Source: Rathayibacter sp. SD072 (GTDB lineage Bacteria > Actinomycetota > Actinomycetes > Actinomycetales > Microbacteriaceae). Taken from it: a stretch of 64,000 nt of DNA. The DNA is taken from contig NZ_JADILJ010000002.1 in NCBI RefSeq assembly GCF_017355185.1, forward strand, positions 1 to 64,000, given 5' to 3'. Below the pieces are notes generated by a model. It saw only the letters and a list, made by a program, of their open reading frames with translations. It ran no database searches and was not told where the DNA came from. Positions 17,743 through 25,497 of this stretch are shown here, piece by piece (the stretch's first letter is position 1; every line of letters begins with the position of its first letter). Made by a program: the position numbers and the translations under genes.

Positions 17743-17802
17743 GAGGCGGTCCGTGCGGCGGCGAGGCGGTTCCTGCGGCGGCGAGGCGGTTCGTCCGGCG
17801 GC
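17743..17802. repeat. Three-copy 20-bp tandem repeat
   Basis: Three head-to-tail 20-bp units (17743-17762, 17763-17782, 17783-17802) share GAGGCGGTTC-type starts and CGGCGGC ends, with 1-3 differences. They sit between the tRNA terminator and the 3' end of the hydrolase gene. No coding role is apparent. Confidence 0.75.
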
Positions 17803-17806
17803 GGCA

Positions 17807-18928
17807 TCACTCCGTCGGGATCGTGCGCACCGCCCACTCGCTCACGGCGCGGTCGAACCTCTCGGGATCCAGGTTGTACTCGCCGCCGTGTGCGGCATCA
17901 GGGAAGGCGACCACCTCGACGACGCCGGGGTTCGCCGCGGCGAACCGCTCGGTGAGGGCGAACGGCACCTCCGGATCCCCGACCGAGTGCAGGACGAGAG
18001 TCGGCACCTCGACCCGCAGCCCCGAGACCCAGTCCAGAGCGTCGAGATCGATCGGCTCCGCGAGTCCGACGAGACGATGCAGGATCGGATCGCCGAGCGC
18101 CCACTCCGCAAGACGAGCCGCGACGACCGGCAGACCCGCGCGTCGGGCGCCGTGGCGGATCGCTCCGCGCCAGTCGGTCGCCGGGGAGACGAGCACGAGA
18201 CCCGCGATGCGCCCCCGGTGCGGGGAGCGCTCGGCGAGCAGCAGCGCGATCTGAGCTCCCAGAGACCAGCCGACGAGGACGAGCGACCGTGCGCCGTGCG
18301 CGACGGCGTACTGCAGCGCTGCATCGACGTCCCTCCACTCGGTCTGCCCGAGGGTGGAGGCGCCCCGGGGAACATCCGGACCGTCGCCGTCCCCCCGGAA
18401 CGAGGGGACGATCGACGTGGCGCCGAGGTGCTGGGCGACCGGCACCGATCGCAGGGCGGTGACCCTGCTCGTCCGGATGCCGTGCACGTGCACGAACCAG
18501 ACGTCGGAACCGGAGAGCAGCCAGGCCGGAGCAGCCCCTCCTGGCACGGCGAGCTCGACGGTGAGGACCCCCGGGTCGACCTCCGAGGGGCCGGCGAAGA
18601 CGTGGCCCGTCCAGCGCACCGGACCGGCTCGGAGCGGTAGACCCGTGGAGGTGAGGACCTCCCGCTCCACCCGGTTCCGCGTCTCATCGCGGCGGAGGAC
18701 CGCTCCCACGCGCAGGTGTCCGTCGCGCTCGGGGGACCAGAGTCCGAAGGTCCCCGGGCGCACGGTCGAGGAGTCGGCGTCGAGCACCACCGTGGTCGCG
18801 GTCGCCGAGTGGAGGCGCACGAACCGCGGCCGGCCGGGGAGCACCACCCGGCGGGCGAGCAGGACGCCGAGCGCGGCCGCCCCTGCCGCCGTCGCCGCGA
18901 CCGCTGCCGCCGTATCCGCGAGTCTCAT
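17807..18928 (-). CDS. Alpha/beta hydrolase with N-terminal membrane anchor
   Basis: This 373-residue protein has an alanine-rich hydrophobic N-terminus (about 5-27) that may anchor it or act as a signal. The C-terminal half is an alpha/beta hydrolase fold. It has an oxyanion-loop HVHGIRTSR, nucleophile elbow GWSLGAQ (Ser), catalytic Asp candidate in HSVGDPEVPF and His in DAAHGGEY. The region between about 30 and 150 is unlike typical hydrolases and may be a separate beta domain. The substrate is unknown. Esterase, lipase or peptidase activity are all possible. Confidence 0.82.
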   Translation of the reverse strand: MRLADTAAAVAATAAGAAALGVLLARRVVLPGRPRFVRLHSATATTVVLDADSSTVRPGTFGLWSPERDGHLRVGAVLRRDETRNRVEREVLTSTGLPLRAGPVRWTGHVFAGPSEVDPGVLTVELAVPGGAAPAWLLSGSDVWFVHVHGIRTSRVTALRSVPVAQHLGATSIVPSFRGDGDGPDVPRGASTLGQTEWRDVDAALQYAVAHGARSLVLVGWSLGAQIALLLAERSPHRGRIAGLVLVSPATDWRGAIRHGARRAGLPVVAARLAEWALGDPILHRLVGLAEPIDLDALDWVSGLRVEVPTLVLHSVGDPEVPFALTERFAAANPGVVEVVAFPDAAHGGEYNLDPERFDRAVSEWAVRTIPTE

Positions 18929-18947
18929 CGCCTCCTCCGTCCCCGCG

Positions 18948-19985
18948 TCAGGACGCGGTGACCACCCGAGCGGATGTCCAGCCCAGCGCCGGGGCGACGG
19001 ACTCCGCGATCGTCTGCAGGAGCCGGGCGTTGTACTCGACGCCGAGCTGATTGGGGACCGTCAGGAGGAGCGTGTCCGCCTCCTGCACCGCGACGTCGGC
19101 GGCCAGCTCCGCGGCGATCAGATCGGGCTCGCCCGTGTAGCTGCGGCCGAAGCGGGCCGCGACCCCCTCGAGCGACGCGACCTGGTCCTCTCCCCCGCGG
19201 CCGCCGAAGTAGAGGCGGTCGAGCTCGCTGGTGATCGGCAGGACGCTGCGCGAGACGGAGACGCGCGGCTCGCGCTGCCAGCCGGCGTCGGCCCAGGCGG
19301 AGCGGTACTCGCGGATCTGCCGGGCCTGCAGCTCGTCGAAGGGGATCCCCTCCTCTTCGAGGAGGAGCGTCGAGGACTGCAGGTTCATCCCCTGCTCTGC
19401 CGCCCAGCGCGCGGTGGCGAAGCTGCCCGCTCCCCACCAGATGCGGTCCTCGAGCCCCGGCGAGCGCGGCTCGATCGACAGCGGGATCGACTGACGCGTC
19501 ATCGCCGGATCGGACTGGGCGACGGGCGCGCCGGCGAGCGCCTCGCGGAAGAGCTGGACCTTGTGCCGGGCCAGATCGGCGTCGGTCATGCCCTCGGGCG
19601 GCACGAACCCGAAGGCCTCCGAGCCGCGCAGAGCGGTCTCGGGCGATCCCCGGCTCACGCCGAGCTCGAGCCTGCCGCCCGAGATGAGGTCGGTCGCCGC
19701 CGCCTCCTCCGCCATGTAGAGCGGGTTCTCGTAGCGCATGTCGATGACGCCGGTGCCGATCTCGATCCGGCGGGTCCGCGCGGCGATGGCCGCCAGGAGC
19801 GGGAAGGGCGAGGCGAGCTGCGGCGCGAAGTGGTGCACCCGGACATAGGCACCGTCCAGCCCGATCTCCTCGGCCGCCTCGGCGAGCTCGATGGTCTGCA
19901 GCAGGACGTCGCGCGCGGTGTGCGTCATCGACCCCGGAACCGACTGGTAGTGACCGAAGGAGAGGAAGCCGATGCGCGAGACCAT
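18948..19985 (-). CDS. LLM-class flavin-dependent oxidoreductase
   Basis: This 345-residue protein has the luciferase-like TIM-barrel fold. It begins MVSRIGFLSFGHYQSVPG and shows the conserved AYVRVHHFAP, RIEIGTGVIDMRYENPLYMAEEAAATDLISGGRLELGVSRG region in pieces typical of the bacterial luciferase family. It would use FMN or F420 to oxidise an unknown substrate. It is a single gene 19 bp downstream of the hydrolase start on the same strand, so the two could be one transcript. The 241 bp upstream form a divergent intergenic region with the next plus-strand operon. Confidence 0.85.
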   Translation of the reverse strand: MVSRIGFLSFGHYQSVPGSMTHTARDVLLQTIELAEAAEEIGLDGAYVRVHHFAPQLASPFPLLAAIAARTRRIEIGTGVIDMRYENPLYMAEEAAATDLISGGRLELGVSRGSPETALRGSEAFGFVPPEGMTDADLARHKVQLFREALAGAPVAQSDPAMTRQSIPLSIEPRSPGLEDRIWWGAGSFATARWAAEQGMNLQSSTLLLEEEGIPFDELQARQIREYRSAWADAGWQREPRVSVSRSVLPITSELDRLYFGGRGGEDQVASLEGVAARFGRSYTGEPDLIAAELAADVAVQEADTLLLTVPNQLGVEYNARLLQTIAESVAPALGWTSARVVTAS

Positions 19986-20164
19986 GCGTGCTTCAGCGTC
20001 GGAGAGGGCCGGGGTATTCCTCAGACCTCCGCCGACCGGTCACTACCGCCCTCACACCCGCGGCCATCCCCGGATTCTCCACAGTTCCACTCCCGCGCTT
20101 CCCGACCGCTCGCGAGGCTTCCTACAGTCGCTGGCACGAGCCGCTCGGACGACCACCATCCCGG

Positions 20165-20170
20165 TATGGT
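20165..20170 (+). promoter_or_regulatory. Candidate -10 element for the DMT-GNAT-argH-argG operon
   Basis: TATGGT matches TANNNT and lies about 55 bp before the TTG start of the transporter gene. A second possible -10, TACAGT, is at 20123-20128. No strong -35 was seen. Confidence 0.3.
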
Positions 20171-20226
20171 CTCCTTTGATGTGAGCCATGCTCATCACTC
20201 GTCGCATCGACCGACAGGAACACAGG

Positions 20227-21072
20227 TTGACCTCCCTTCTCCTCGCCCTCACCTCCGCCGTGGCCTACCGCGTCAGCGACTTCCTCGGCGGGTTCGCCTC
20301 TCGCGGCGTCGCCGCTCTGCGCGTCATCCTGGTGTCGTATCCGGTCTCGGCCGTCGTCATCGCGGTGATCGCTCCCCTTGCAGGAGGGTCGCCCAGCGGC
20401 TCCTCGCTCCTGTGGGGAGCCGCCTCCGGAGCCGTCATGGCGGTCGCGATGTGGTGGTTCTACCTCGCCCTCGCAGAGGGACCCATGAGCATCGTCTCCC
20501 CGCTGACCGCGGTCCTGGTGGCCGGCGTGCCTGTCGCTGTCGGACTCGCTCTCGGCGAACGGCCGTCGATGGTCTCGGGCGTCGGCGTTCTGCTGGCGAT
20601 CGTCGCGATCGTCCTCGTGAGTCGCGAGTCCGCTCCGGCGCGGGACGGCCGCCGATTCACTCGGCGCGTCGCCCTCCTGACTCTCGGCGCCGGCACGTGC
20701 TTCGCCCTCAGCTTCGTTTTCACGGACCGCATCGACAGCGCTTCTGGTCTGTGGCCCCTCGTCGCCGCGCGGGTGACCGCATCCGCCCTCGTCCTGGCCG
20801 GCGCAGTGCTCGTCCGGCCGACCGGCGTCCTGCGCGGCCGGATGCTGCTCCTCGTCGTCGGCATCGGCCTCCTCGACGTCGTCGCGAACGTGACGATGCT
20901 CTCGGCCTTCCGAGGAGGGATGCTGTCGATCGTGAGCGTGCTGATCGCGCTCTATCCCGCCGTCACCGTCGCACTCGCCGTCGTGGTGATCCGAGAGCGG
21001 ATCGGCATCGGGCAGGCTGCGGGCTTCGTTCTGGCAGCAGGCGCTGTGACCCTGATCGCGGTCGCGTCATGA
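20227..21072 (+). CDS. DMT-superfamily (EamA) transporter
   Basis: This 281-residue protein has about ten hydrophobic helices in two EamA repeats (about 1-140 and 145-280), typical of drug/metabolite exporters. TTG at 20227 was chosen because it gives the family's usual short N-terminus (TSLLLALTSAVAYRVSDF) and has AGGA 7 nt upstream. An ATG at 20188 would add 13 polar residues. Its stop overlaps the next gene (ATGA). As first gene of an operon with argH/argG paralogues it may export or import their substrate or product; the cargo is unknown. Confidence 0.82.
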   Translation: MTSLLLALTSAVAYRVSDFLGGFASRGVAALRVILVSYPVSAVVIAVIAPLAGGSPSGSSLLWGAASGAVMAVAMWWFYLALAEGPMSIVSPLTAVLVAGVPVAVGLALGERPSMVSGVGVLLAIVAIVLVSRESAPARDGRRFTRRVALLTLGAGTCFALSFVFTDRIDSASGLWPLVAARVTASALVLAGAVLVRPTGVLRGRMLLLVVGIGLLDVVANVTMLSAFRGGMLSIVSVLIALYPAVTVALAVVVIRERIGIGQAAGFVLAAGAVTLIAVAS

Positions 21073-21659
21073 GCGGCGCGCGGATCGGCGCAGATCTGGA
21101 ATCGGTGGTCGTCGAGCACCGCCCTCTCACCAGGTCGGAAGCTCATCTCGTCGTCGAGGAGATCCGGTCGTCGACCACGATCACCGGCTACAGCCTGGAG
21201 GAGTGGTGCGGCCGTCGCGAGACTTTCGTCGCGCTCGATCGCCGATCAGGCGACGTGGTCGGTGCGGCGCTCGTGCACGCCTTCCTCGGAGGCTGGAGCG
21301 AAGTGGCGGTCCTCTTCGTGCGTGAGACCCACCGCGGTCGCGGGATCGGCCCTCGGCTCCTCTCGGAGATCATCGAGCAGCTTCACGGGCGACGCCTTCT
21401 CCTCTTCTTCTGCGAGGACACGATGCGTCGCATGGTCCTCCGCCACGGATTCACCGTGCACCGAACGCCTCACGATCTTCCAGGACGTCCACTCCTGCGT
21501 CGACTGTTCCTCTCCGTTCTCTACCCCCTCCAGTGGAAAGCGGATTCTTACCGGCGCCGCGAGATACGGCGCAAGCGGGCGCGGTACGGCTGCTCATTCG
21601 ACTTCACCCTCTCCAGCCTGACCTCCTCCGACCAACGACCACGGAAGGACTTCTCATGA
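21069..21659 (+). CDS. GNAT-family N-acetyltransferase
   Basis: This 196-residue protein has a GNAT core. Beta strands contain FVALDRRSGDVVGAALVH and EVAVLFVRETHRGRGIGPRLL, the latter with the acetyl-CoA pyrophosphate loop R-G-x-G-I-G (about residue 92-98). A following C-terminal domain of about 60 residues is basic (RREIRRKRARYG). It overlaps the transporter and argH by 4 bp on each side, so all are translationally coupled. The acceptor substrate is unknown. An amine made or used by the ArgG/ArgH pair is a reasonable guess, but only that. Confidence 0.85.
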   Translation: MSGARIGADLESVVVEHRPLTRSEAHLVVEEIRSSTTITGYSLEEWCGRRETFVALDRRSGDVVGAALVHAFLGGWSEVAVLFVRETHRGRGIGPRLLSEIIEQLHGRRLLLFFCEDTMRRMVLRHGFTVHRTPHDLPGRPLLRRLFLSVLYPLQWKADSYRRREIRRKRARYGCSFDFTLSSLTSSDQRPRKDFS

Positions 21660-23104
21660 CAGCATCCACGACGAACGACACTTCTGATCCGCTGCGCGCG
21701 CATCGATTCACCGGCGCCGTCCACCCTCTCCTCCTCGAGATCAACGCCTCGATCGATGTGGATGAGCGGCTCGCCCTGATCGATCTCGAGGGCTCGATCG
21801 CGCACGCTCGCATGCTCGGCGACAGGGGCATCGTCACTGCTCAGGAGTCCGAGATCCTCCGGCGCGGTCTTCGGACCATCGAAGCCGAGGTCGCCTCCGG
21901 CATCTTCCGACCGGACCGTGCACTCGAGGACATCCACATGAACATCGAAGCTCGACTGCACCGGCTCGTCGGACCGGTGGCGGGAAAGCTCCACACCGCT
22001 CGCTCGAGGAACGATCAGGTGGCGCTCGACTCGCGCCTCTGAGTGCGCCAGGCCACTCGCACGATGGACGACCTCCTGAAAGGACTCCTTCACGCGCTCC
22101 TCGACCGAGCTGAGAAGGAAGCGGCTTCACCGATGCCAGGATTCACTCACCTGCAGAGCGCCCAACCCGTGACGATCGGACACCATCTGCTCGCGTACGC
22201 GGAGATGCTGCACCGCGACAGGAAGCGCTTCGCCGCCGCCGAGGAGCGGGCGGACGAATCACCGCTGGGAGCTGCAGCGCTCGCGGGCTCCGGCTACTCG
22301 ATCGATCCGGCAGCGACAGCCTCTGCGCTCGGATTCGCCGGCCCGATGCGGAATTCGATCGACGCGGTCTCGGATCGGGACTTCATGCTCGACTTCCTCC
22401 AGGCGGCTGCGACGCTCGGAATGCATCTGTCCCGTCTGAGCGAGGAGCTCGTGATCTGGAGTTCCACGCAGTTCGCGTACGTGCGACTTCCCGAGGGGCT
22501 CTCGGCGGGTTCGTCGATCATGCCGCAGAAGCGGAATCCGGACGCCGCCGAGTTGATCCGAGCGAAATCCGGACGATTGGTCGGCGACCTCGTGACGCTT
22601 CTCGTGGTGATGAAGGGCCTGCCGCTCGCCTACAGCCGAGACATGCAGGAGGACAAGGAGCCGGTCTTCGACGCCGCCGACACGATCGATCTCTGCGTGC
22701 GGACGATGACGGCACTCGTGGAGGGGCTCGAGTTCGATCGAGAGCGGATGAGACGGGATGCCGCACGCGGTGGAGCACTTGCGACCGAGATCGCCGATTG
22801 GCTCGTGGAGCAACGGCGCCTCTCCTTCCGGGAAGCGCACGGAGTCGTCGCTTCCCTCGTGTCGGCACTCGAGCAGGAGGGGCTCGAACTGCATGAGATC
22901 GACGCGGGATCGATCGTCGCGTACTCACCCGCGCTCGAAGGGATCCCGACCAGCGTCCTCGACCTCCAGCACGCTCTCTCGCGGCGCACCTCGACAGGGG
23001 GAACCGCTCCCGCCCTCGTTGCTCGAGCCGTGCAGGATCTGCGACGACGGACCGACGCACTCCGGCCCGATCGCAGCACCCTGAGCGAGAGGAGCGGATC
23101 GTGA
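21656..23104 (+). pseudogene. argH: Argininosuccinate lyase with an in-frame TGA stop
   Basis: The frame from ATG 21656 reads as a complete ArgH of 482 codons except for TGA at 22040-22042 (codon 129). The 5' part (128 residues) holds the N-terminal domain and the signature HTARSRNDQVA. The 3' part (353 residues from GTG 22043, same frame) holds GFTHLQSAQPV, the catalytic-serine loop GSSIMPQKRNPD, and a normal C-terminus. ArgH proteins normally have Trp just here (after SRNDQVAxDxRL), so TGG to TGA is the simplest explanation. No frameshift or deletion is seen. It may be a young pseudogene, a sequencing error, UGA read-through, or a two-polypeptide enzyme by stop-restart (TGA directly followed by GTG). 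It sits in a tightly overlapping operon with argG. Confidence 0.85.
22040..22042 (+). other. Premature TGA codon replacing the expected Trp in argH
   Basis: The codon follows GACTCGCGCCTC (D-S-R-L), where the family has Trp. The next codon is GTG, in the same frame. No Shine-Dalgarno is visible just upstream. Confidence 0.9.
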
Positions 23105-24315
23105 CGGCCGGACGGCGGGTCGTGCTCGCATACTCGGGCGGAGTCGACACCACTGCGTGCATCCCCTACCTCCGACACGCGATGGGGTGCGACTACATCG
23201 TGGCCATGGCCGCGGATCTGGGTCAGGGGGACGAACTCGAGCCGATCCGACGCAAGGCCCTTCTCGCCGGTGCTGACGATTCGATCATCATCGACGTCAA
23301 GGAGAGGTTCGTCGAGGAGTACGGCTTCCGCGCGCTTGCGGCCAACGCGGTGCACGAGCTGCACTACCCTCTCGCCTCGGCTCTGGGCAGACCTCTCATT
23401 GCGGAGCTGCTCGTCGACACCGCGGCGAGGACCGGCTGCGATGCCGTCGCGCACGGCGCGACCGGCAAAGGCAACGATCAGGTCCGGATGGACCTGGGGA
23501 TCGCACTGAAGAACCCCGACCTCGTCATCCTGGCGCCTGCACGAGTGTGGCCCTTCACGCGAGCGGAAACGATCGCCTACTCGGAGACGTACGGCATACC
23601 TCCCCACGTCTCTCAGGAGCGCCCGTGGGCCATCGATCTCAACGTGCTCGGTCGCAATGTCGAGGCAGGTCCTCTCGAAGACCTCGACTGGGAGCCGACC
23701 GAGGATGTCCGGGCCCTGACGACAGCGGTGGAGAACGCACCCCACATCGCCGAATACGTCGACATCCGGTTCGAACGAGGTCGGCCCACGGCGCTCGACG
23801 GCCGGGAGATGTCCCCGTTCGACCTCGTGCAGCGGTTGAACGAGCGTGCTGGAGCACACGGGATCGGCCGCATCGACATGCTCGAGAACAGGGTCGTCGG
23901 CGTCCTCTCGCGGGAACTGTACGAGGCGCCGGCGATGACGGTGCTGCTCGCGGCTCACGCCGAGCTGGAGACGCTCGTGCTGCCTCCCGAGGTCCTGACC
24001 GAGAAGCGGAAGCTGGATACGGTGTACGGCCGGCTGGTGTACGACGGCTTCTGGCACGGGCCGCTCCGTGCGGCGCTCGACGCCTTCGTGGAGCACACCC
24101 AGCAGGCGGTCACCGGGACGATCCGGATGAAGCTGCTCGCAGGGAAGGCCGTGACCGTCGGACGCAGCGCACCGCGGCCCCTGTATCAGAAGGCGCTCGT
24201 CACCTACGGTTCCGGATCGCGCTTCGATCAGACCAGCGCCACCGGCTTCATCGACCTCTTCGGCCTGTCCGCCCGTACGTGGGCGGAACTCCAGCAGTCG
24301 GCGCCTGGGGAATGA
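23101..24315 (+). CDS. argG: Argininosuccinate synthase (cyanobacterial/plant-like type)
   Basis: This 404-residue protein would condense citrulline and aspartate with ATP. The PP-loop is AYSGGVDTTACIPYL (residues about 10-24). Other family blocks are DLGQGDELEPIRRKAL, HGATGKGNDQVR and GRIDMLENRVVGVLSRELYEAP. From memory of the family, the wording (SGGVDT..CIPYL, RAETIAYSETYG, a terminal GFIDLFGL..RTW) resembles cyanobacterial or plastid ArgG. The longer ArgG usual in Microbacteriaceae arginine operons is different, which suggests transfer and a paralogous role. The GTG start overlaps the argH stop by 4 bp, so the argH stop codon could reduce its translation. Confidence 0.9.
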   Translation: MTAGRRVVLAYSGGVDTTACIPYLRHAMGCDYIVAMAADLGQGDELEPIRRKALLAGADDSIIIDVKERFVEEYGFRALAANAVHELHYPLASALGRPLIAELLVDTAARTGCDAVAHGATGKGNDQVRMDLGIALKNPDLVILAPARVWPFTRAETIAYSETYGIPPHVSQERPWAIDLNVLGRNVEAGPLEDLDWEPTEDVRALTTAVENAPHIAEYVDIRFERGRPTALDGREMSPFDLVQRLNERAGAHGIGRIDMLENRVVGVLSRELYEAPAMTVLLAAHAELETLVLPPEVLTEKRKLDTVYGRLVYDGFWHGPLRAALDAFVEHTQQAVTGTIRMKLLAGKAVTVGRSAPRPLYQKALVTYGSGSRFDQTSATGFIDLFGLSARTWAELQQSAPGE

Positions 24316-24391
24316 CCCGGTCCTCCCGACGAGCCGCTGCACATCTCGCAGAGGCGCCGTCGTCACTCCCTGCGGCCGCCGGGAGCTCCCG

Positions 24392-25045
24392 TCAGAGCGC
24401 CTCGAAATCCGCGGAGATCGAGGCGGAGACCTCGATGTCCTCGGGCTTGAGGGCGAGCGGCTCCTCCTGGGAGCTGAAGGCGGCCATCCGGCTCATCGCA
24501 CCGTGGCCCCCTCCTGAGTTCGCGGTGTTCGGACGGAGGCCCGGCTCGAACAGCGTGAGCACGCGCACCTCACTGAGACCGAGGGCCGACGCATAGGCCG
24601 ACGCGCGCTCCTGCGCATCCTTCACGGCCGCCACGCGGACCTCGCGCTCGAGGGCTGCACGGTGGTCGGCGGTCAGCGCCCACTCCACGCCCGAGATCAC
24701 CACGCCGGGCAGCTCGGACACGGACGAGACCCAGCGGCCGAGGGCGTCGAAGTCGCGGTACTTCACCCTCGCGCTCGCGGCCGCGACGTGGAAGACCTCG
24801 GCGACGTCGGAGTCCTTGAGGAACCGGCGGACGGTCGAGACCGAGACCTGGTCGGCCGACCACCACGTCGCCGCTCCGGACTGCTGCTCCGATCGGGCCT
24901 GATCGCGCACGGTCGCGTGCAGCGAGACGACCTCGGCGAGCACGGCCGAGCGCGAACGCGACTCCCGGCGGATCTCGAGGCGGACGGTGCCCCGCTCTGC
25001 GGGATGGAAGTGCTGCGCGGTGCCGGCGACGGTGAGGGTGACCAT
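24392..25045 (-). CDS. SIMPL-domain (DUF541) protein
   Basis: This 217-residue protein starts MVTLTVAGTAQHFHPAERG, typical of the SIMPL/DUF541 domain. Alternating strand-helix blocks follow, including VSELPGVVISGVEWALT and the family's late AQERASAYASALGLSEVRVL. There is no signal peptide, unlike many periplasmic members, so it is probably cytoplasmic. The biochemical role of the family is not established. An ATG further upstream would add about 10 residues. It converges on argG with a 76-bp gap. Confidence 0.8.
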   Translation of the reverse strand: MVTLTVAGTAQHFHPAERGTVRLEIRRESRSRSAVLAEVVSLHATVRDQARSEQQSGAATWWSADQVSVSTVRRFLKDSDVAEVFHVAAASARVKYRDFDALGRWVSSVSELPGVVISGVEWALTADHRAALEREVRVAAVKDAQERASAYASALGLSEVRVLTLFEPGLRPNTANSGGGHGAMSRMAAFSSQEEPLALKPEDIEVSASISADFEAL

Positions 25046-25103
25046 GGGGCCATGGTGCCCCATCCGCCTCCCCACCGCCTCGATCCGCCGGGCGAGCGAC
25101 GCC

Positions 25104-25373
25104 TCAGCGGCGCGACGCGAGCGCACTCCGGATCGTCTCGGCGAGGGCCCGCTCGACCGCCAGGTTGCTCAGGATCTGCTCGCGGTGCCCGCCCCGGGCT
25201 GCCGGGCGGCACTCGCCGGAGGCGGGGTCGATCGATCCGCGCAGAGCCCGCTCGCTCGCGGCGATCGACTCCTCGAGCAGGTCGAGACGCCGCAGCAGGC
25301 GCCCGGTCTCGAAGCCCTCGACGGTGATCCGCTCGTCGGAGGGGTAGGGGAAGGGCGAGGAGGTGGGGCTCAT
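25104..25373 (-). CDS. Small protein of unknown function
   Basis: This 89-residue hydrophilic protein starts MSPTSSPFPYPSDERITVEG. It has two predicted helices (ETGRLLRRLDLLEESIAASERALRG in part, and LSNLAVERALAETIRSALAS). No transmembrane segment, cysteine motif or known family is recognised. It is 58 bp upstream of the SIMPL gene on the same strand. Codon use looks genuine, but functional evidence is limited to context. An ATG 42 bp further upstream is possible. Confidence 0.6.
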   Translation of the reverse strand: MSPTSSPFPYPSDERITVEGFETGRLLRRLDLLEESIAASERALRGSIDPASGECRPAARGGHREQILSNLAVERALAETIRSALASRR

Positions 25374-25497
25374 GGTGGTCCGATCGATCGGGGCACCCGG
25401 ATTCGGCGCCGTCACCAGAGAGACACGCGAGAGCCGCGATCATGACGCCGTGGCGTGGAATGACCTGCGGCCCTGGCGTGAAGCGTCGCCTCGAGGC

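Noticed and set aside
17743-17802. CRISPR-like repeat array
   Set aside because: The 20-bp units are directly adjacent with no spacers, and no cas gene is present.
22043-23104. Treating the 3' half of argH as an independent gene
   Set aside because: It is in the same frame as the 5' half and lacks the N-terminal domain. No Shine-Dalgarno precedes GTG 22043, so it was annotated as part of one interrupted gene.
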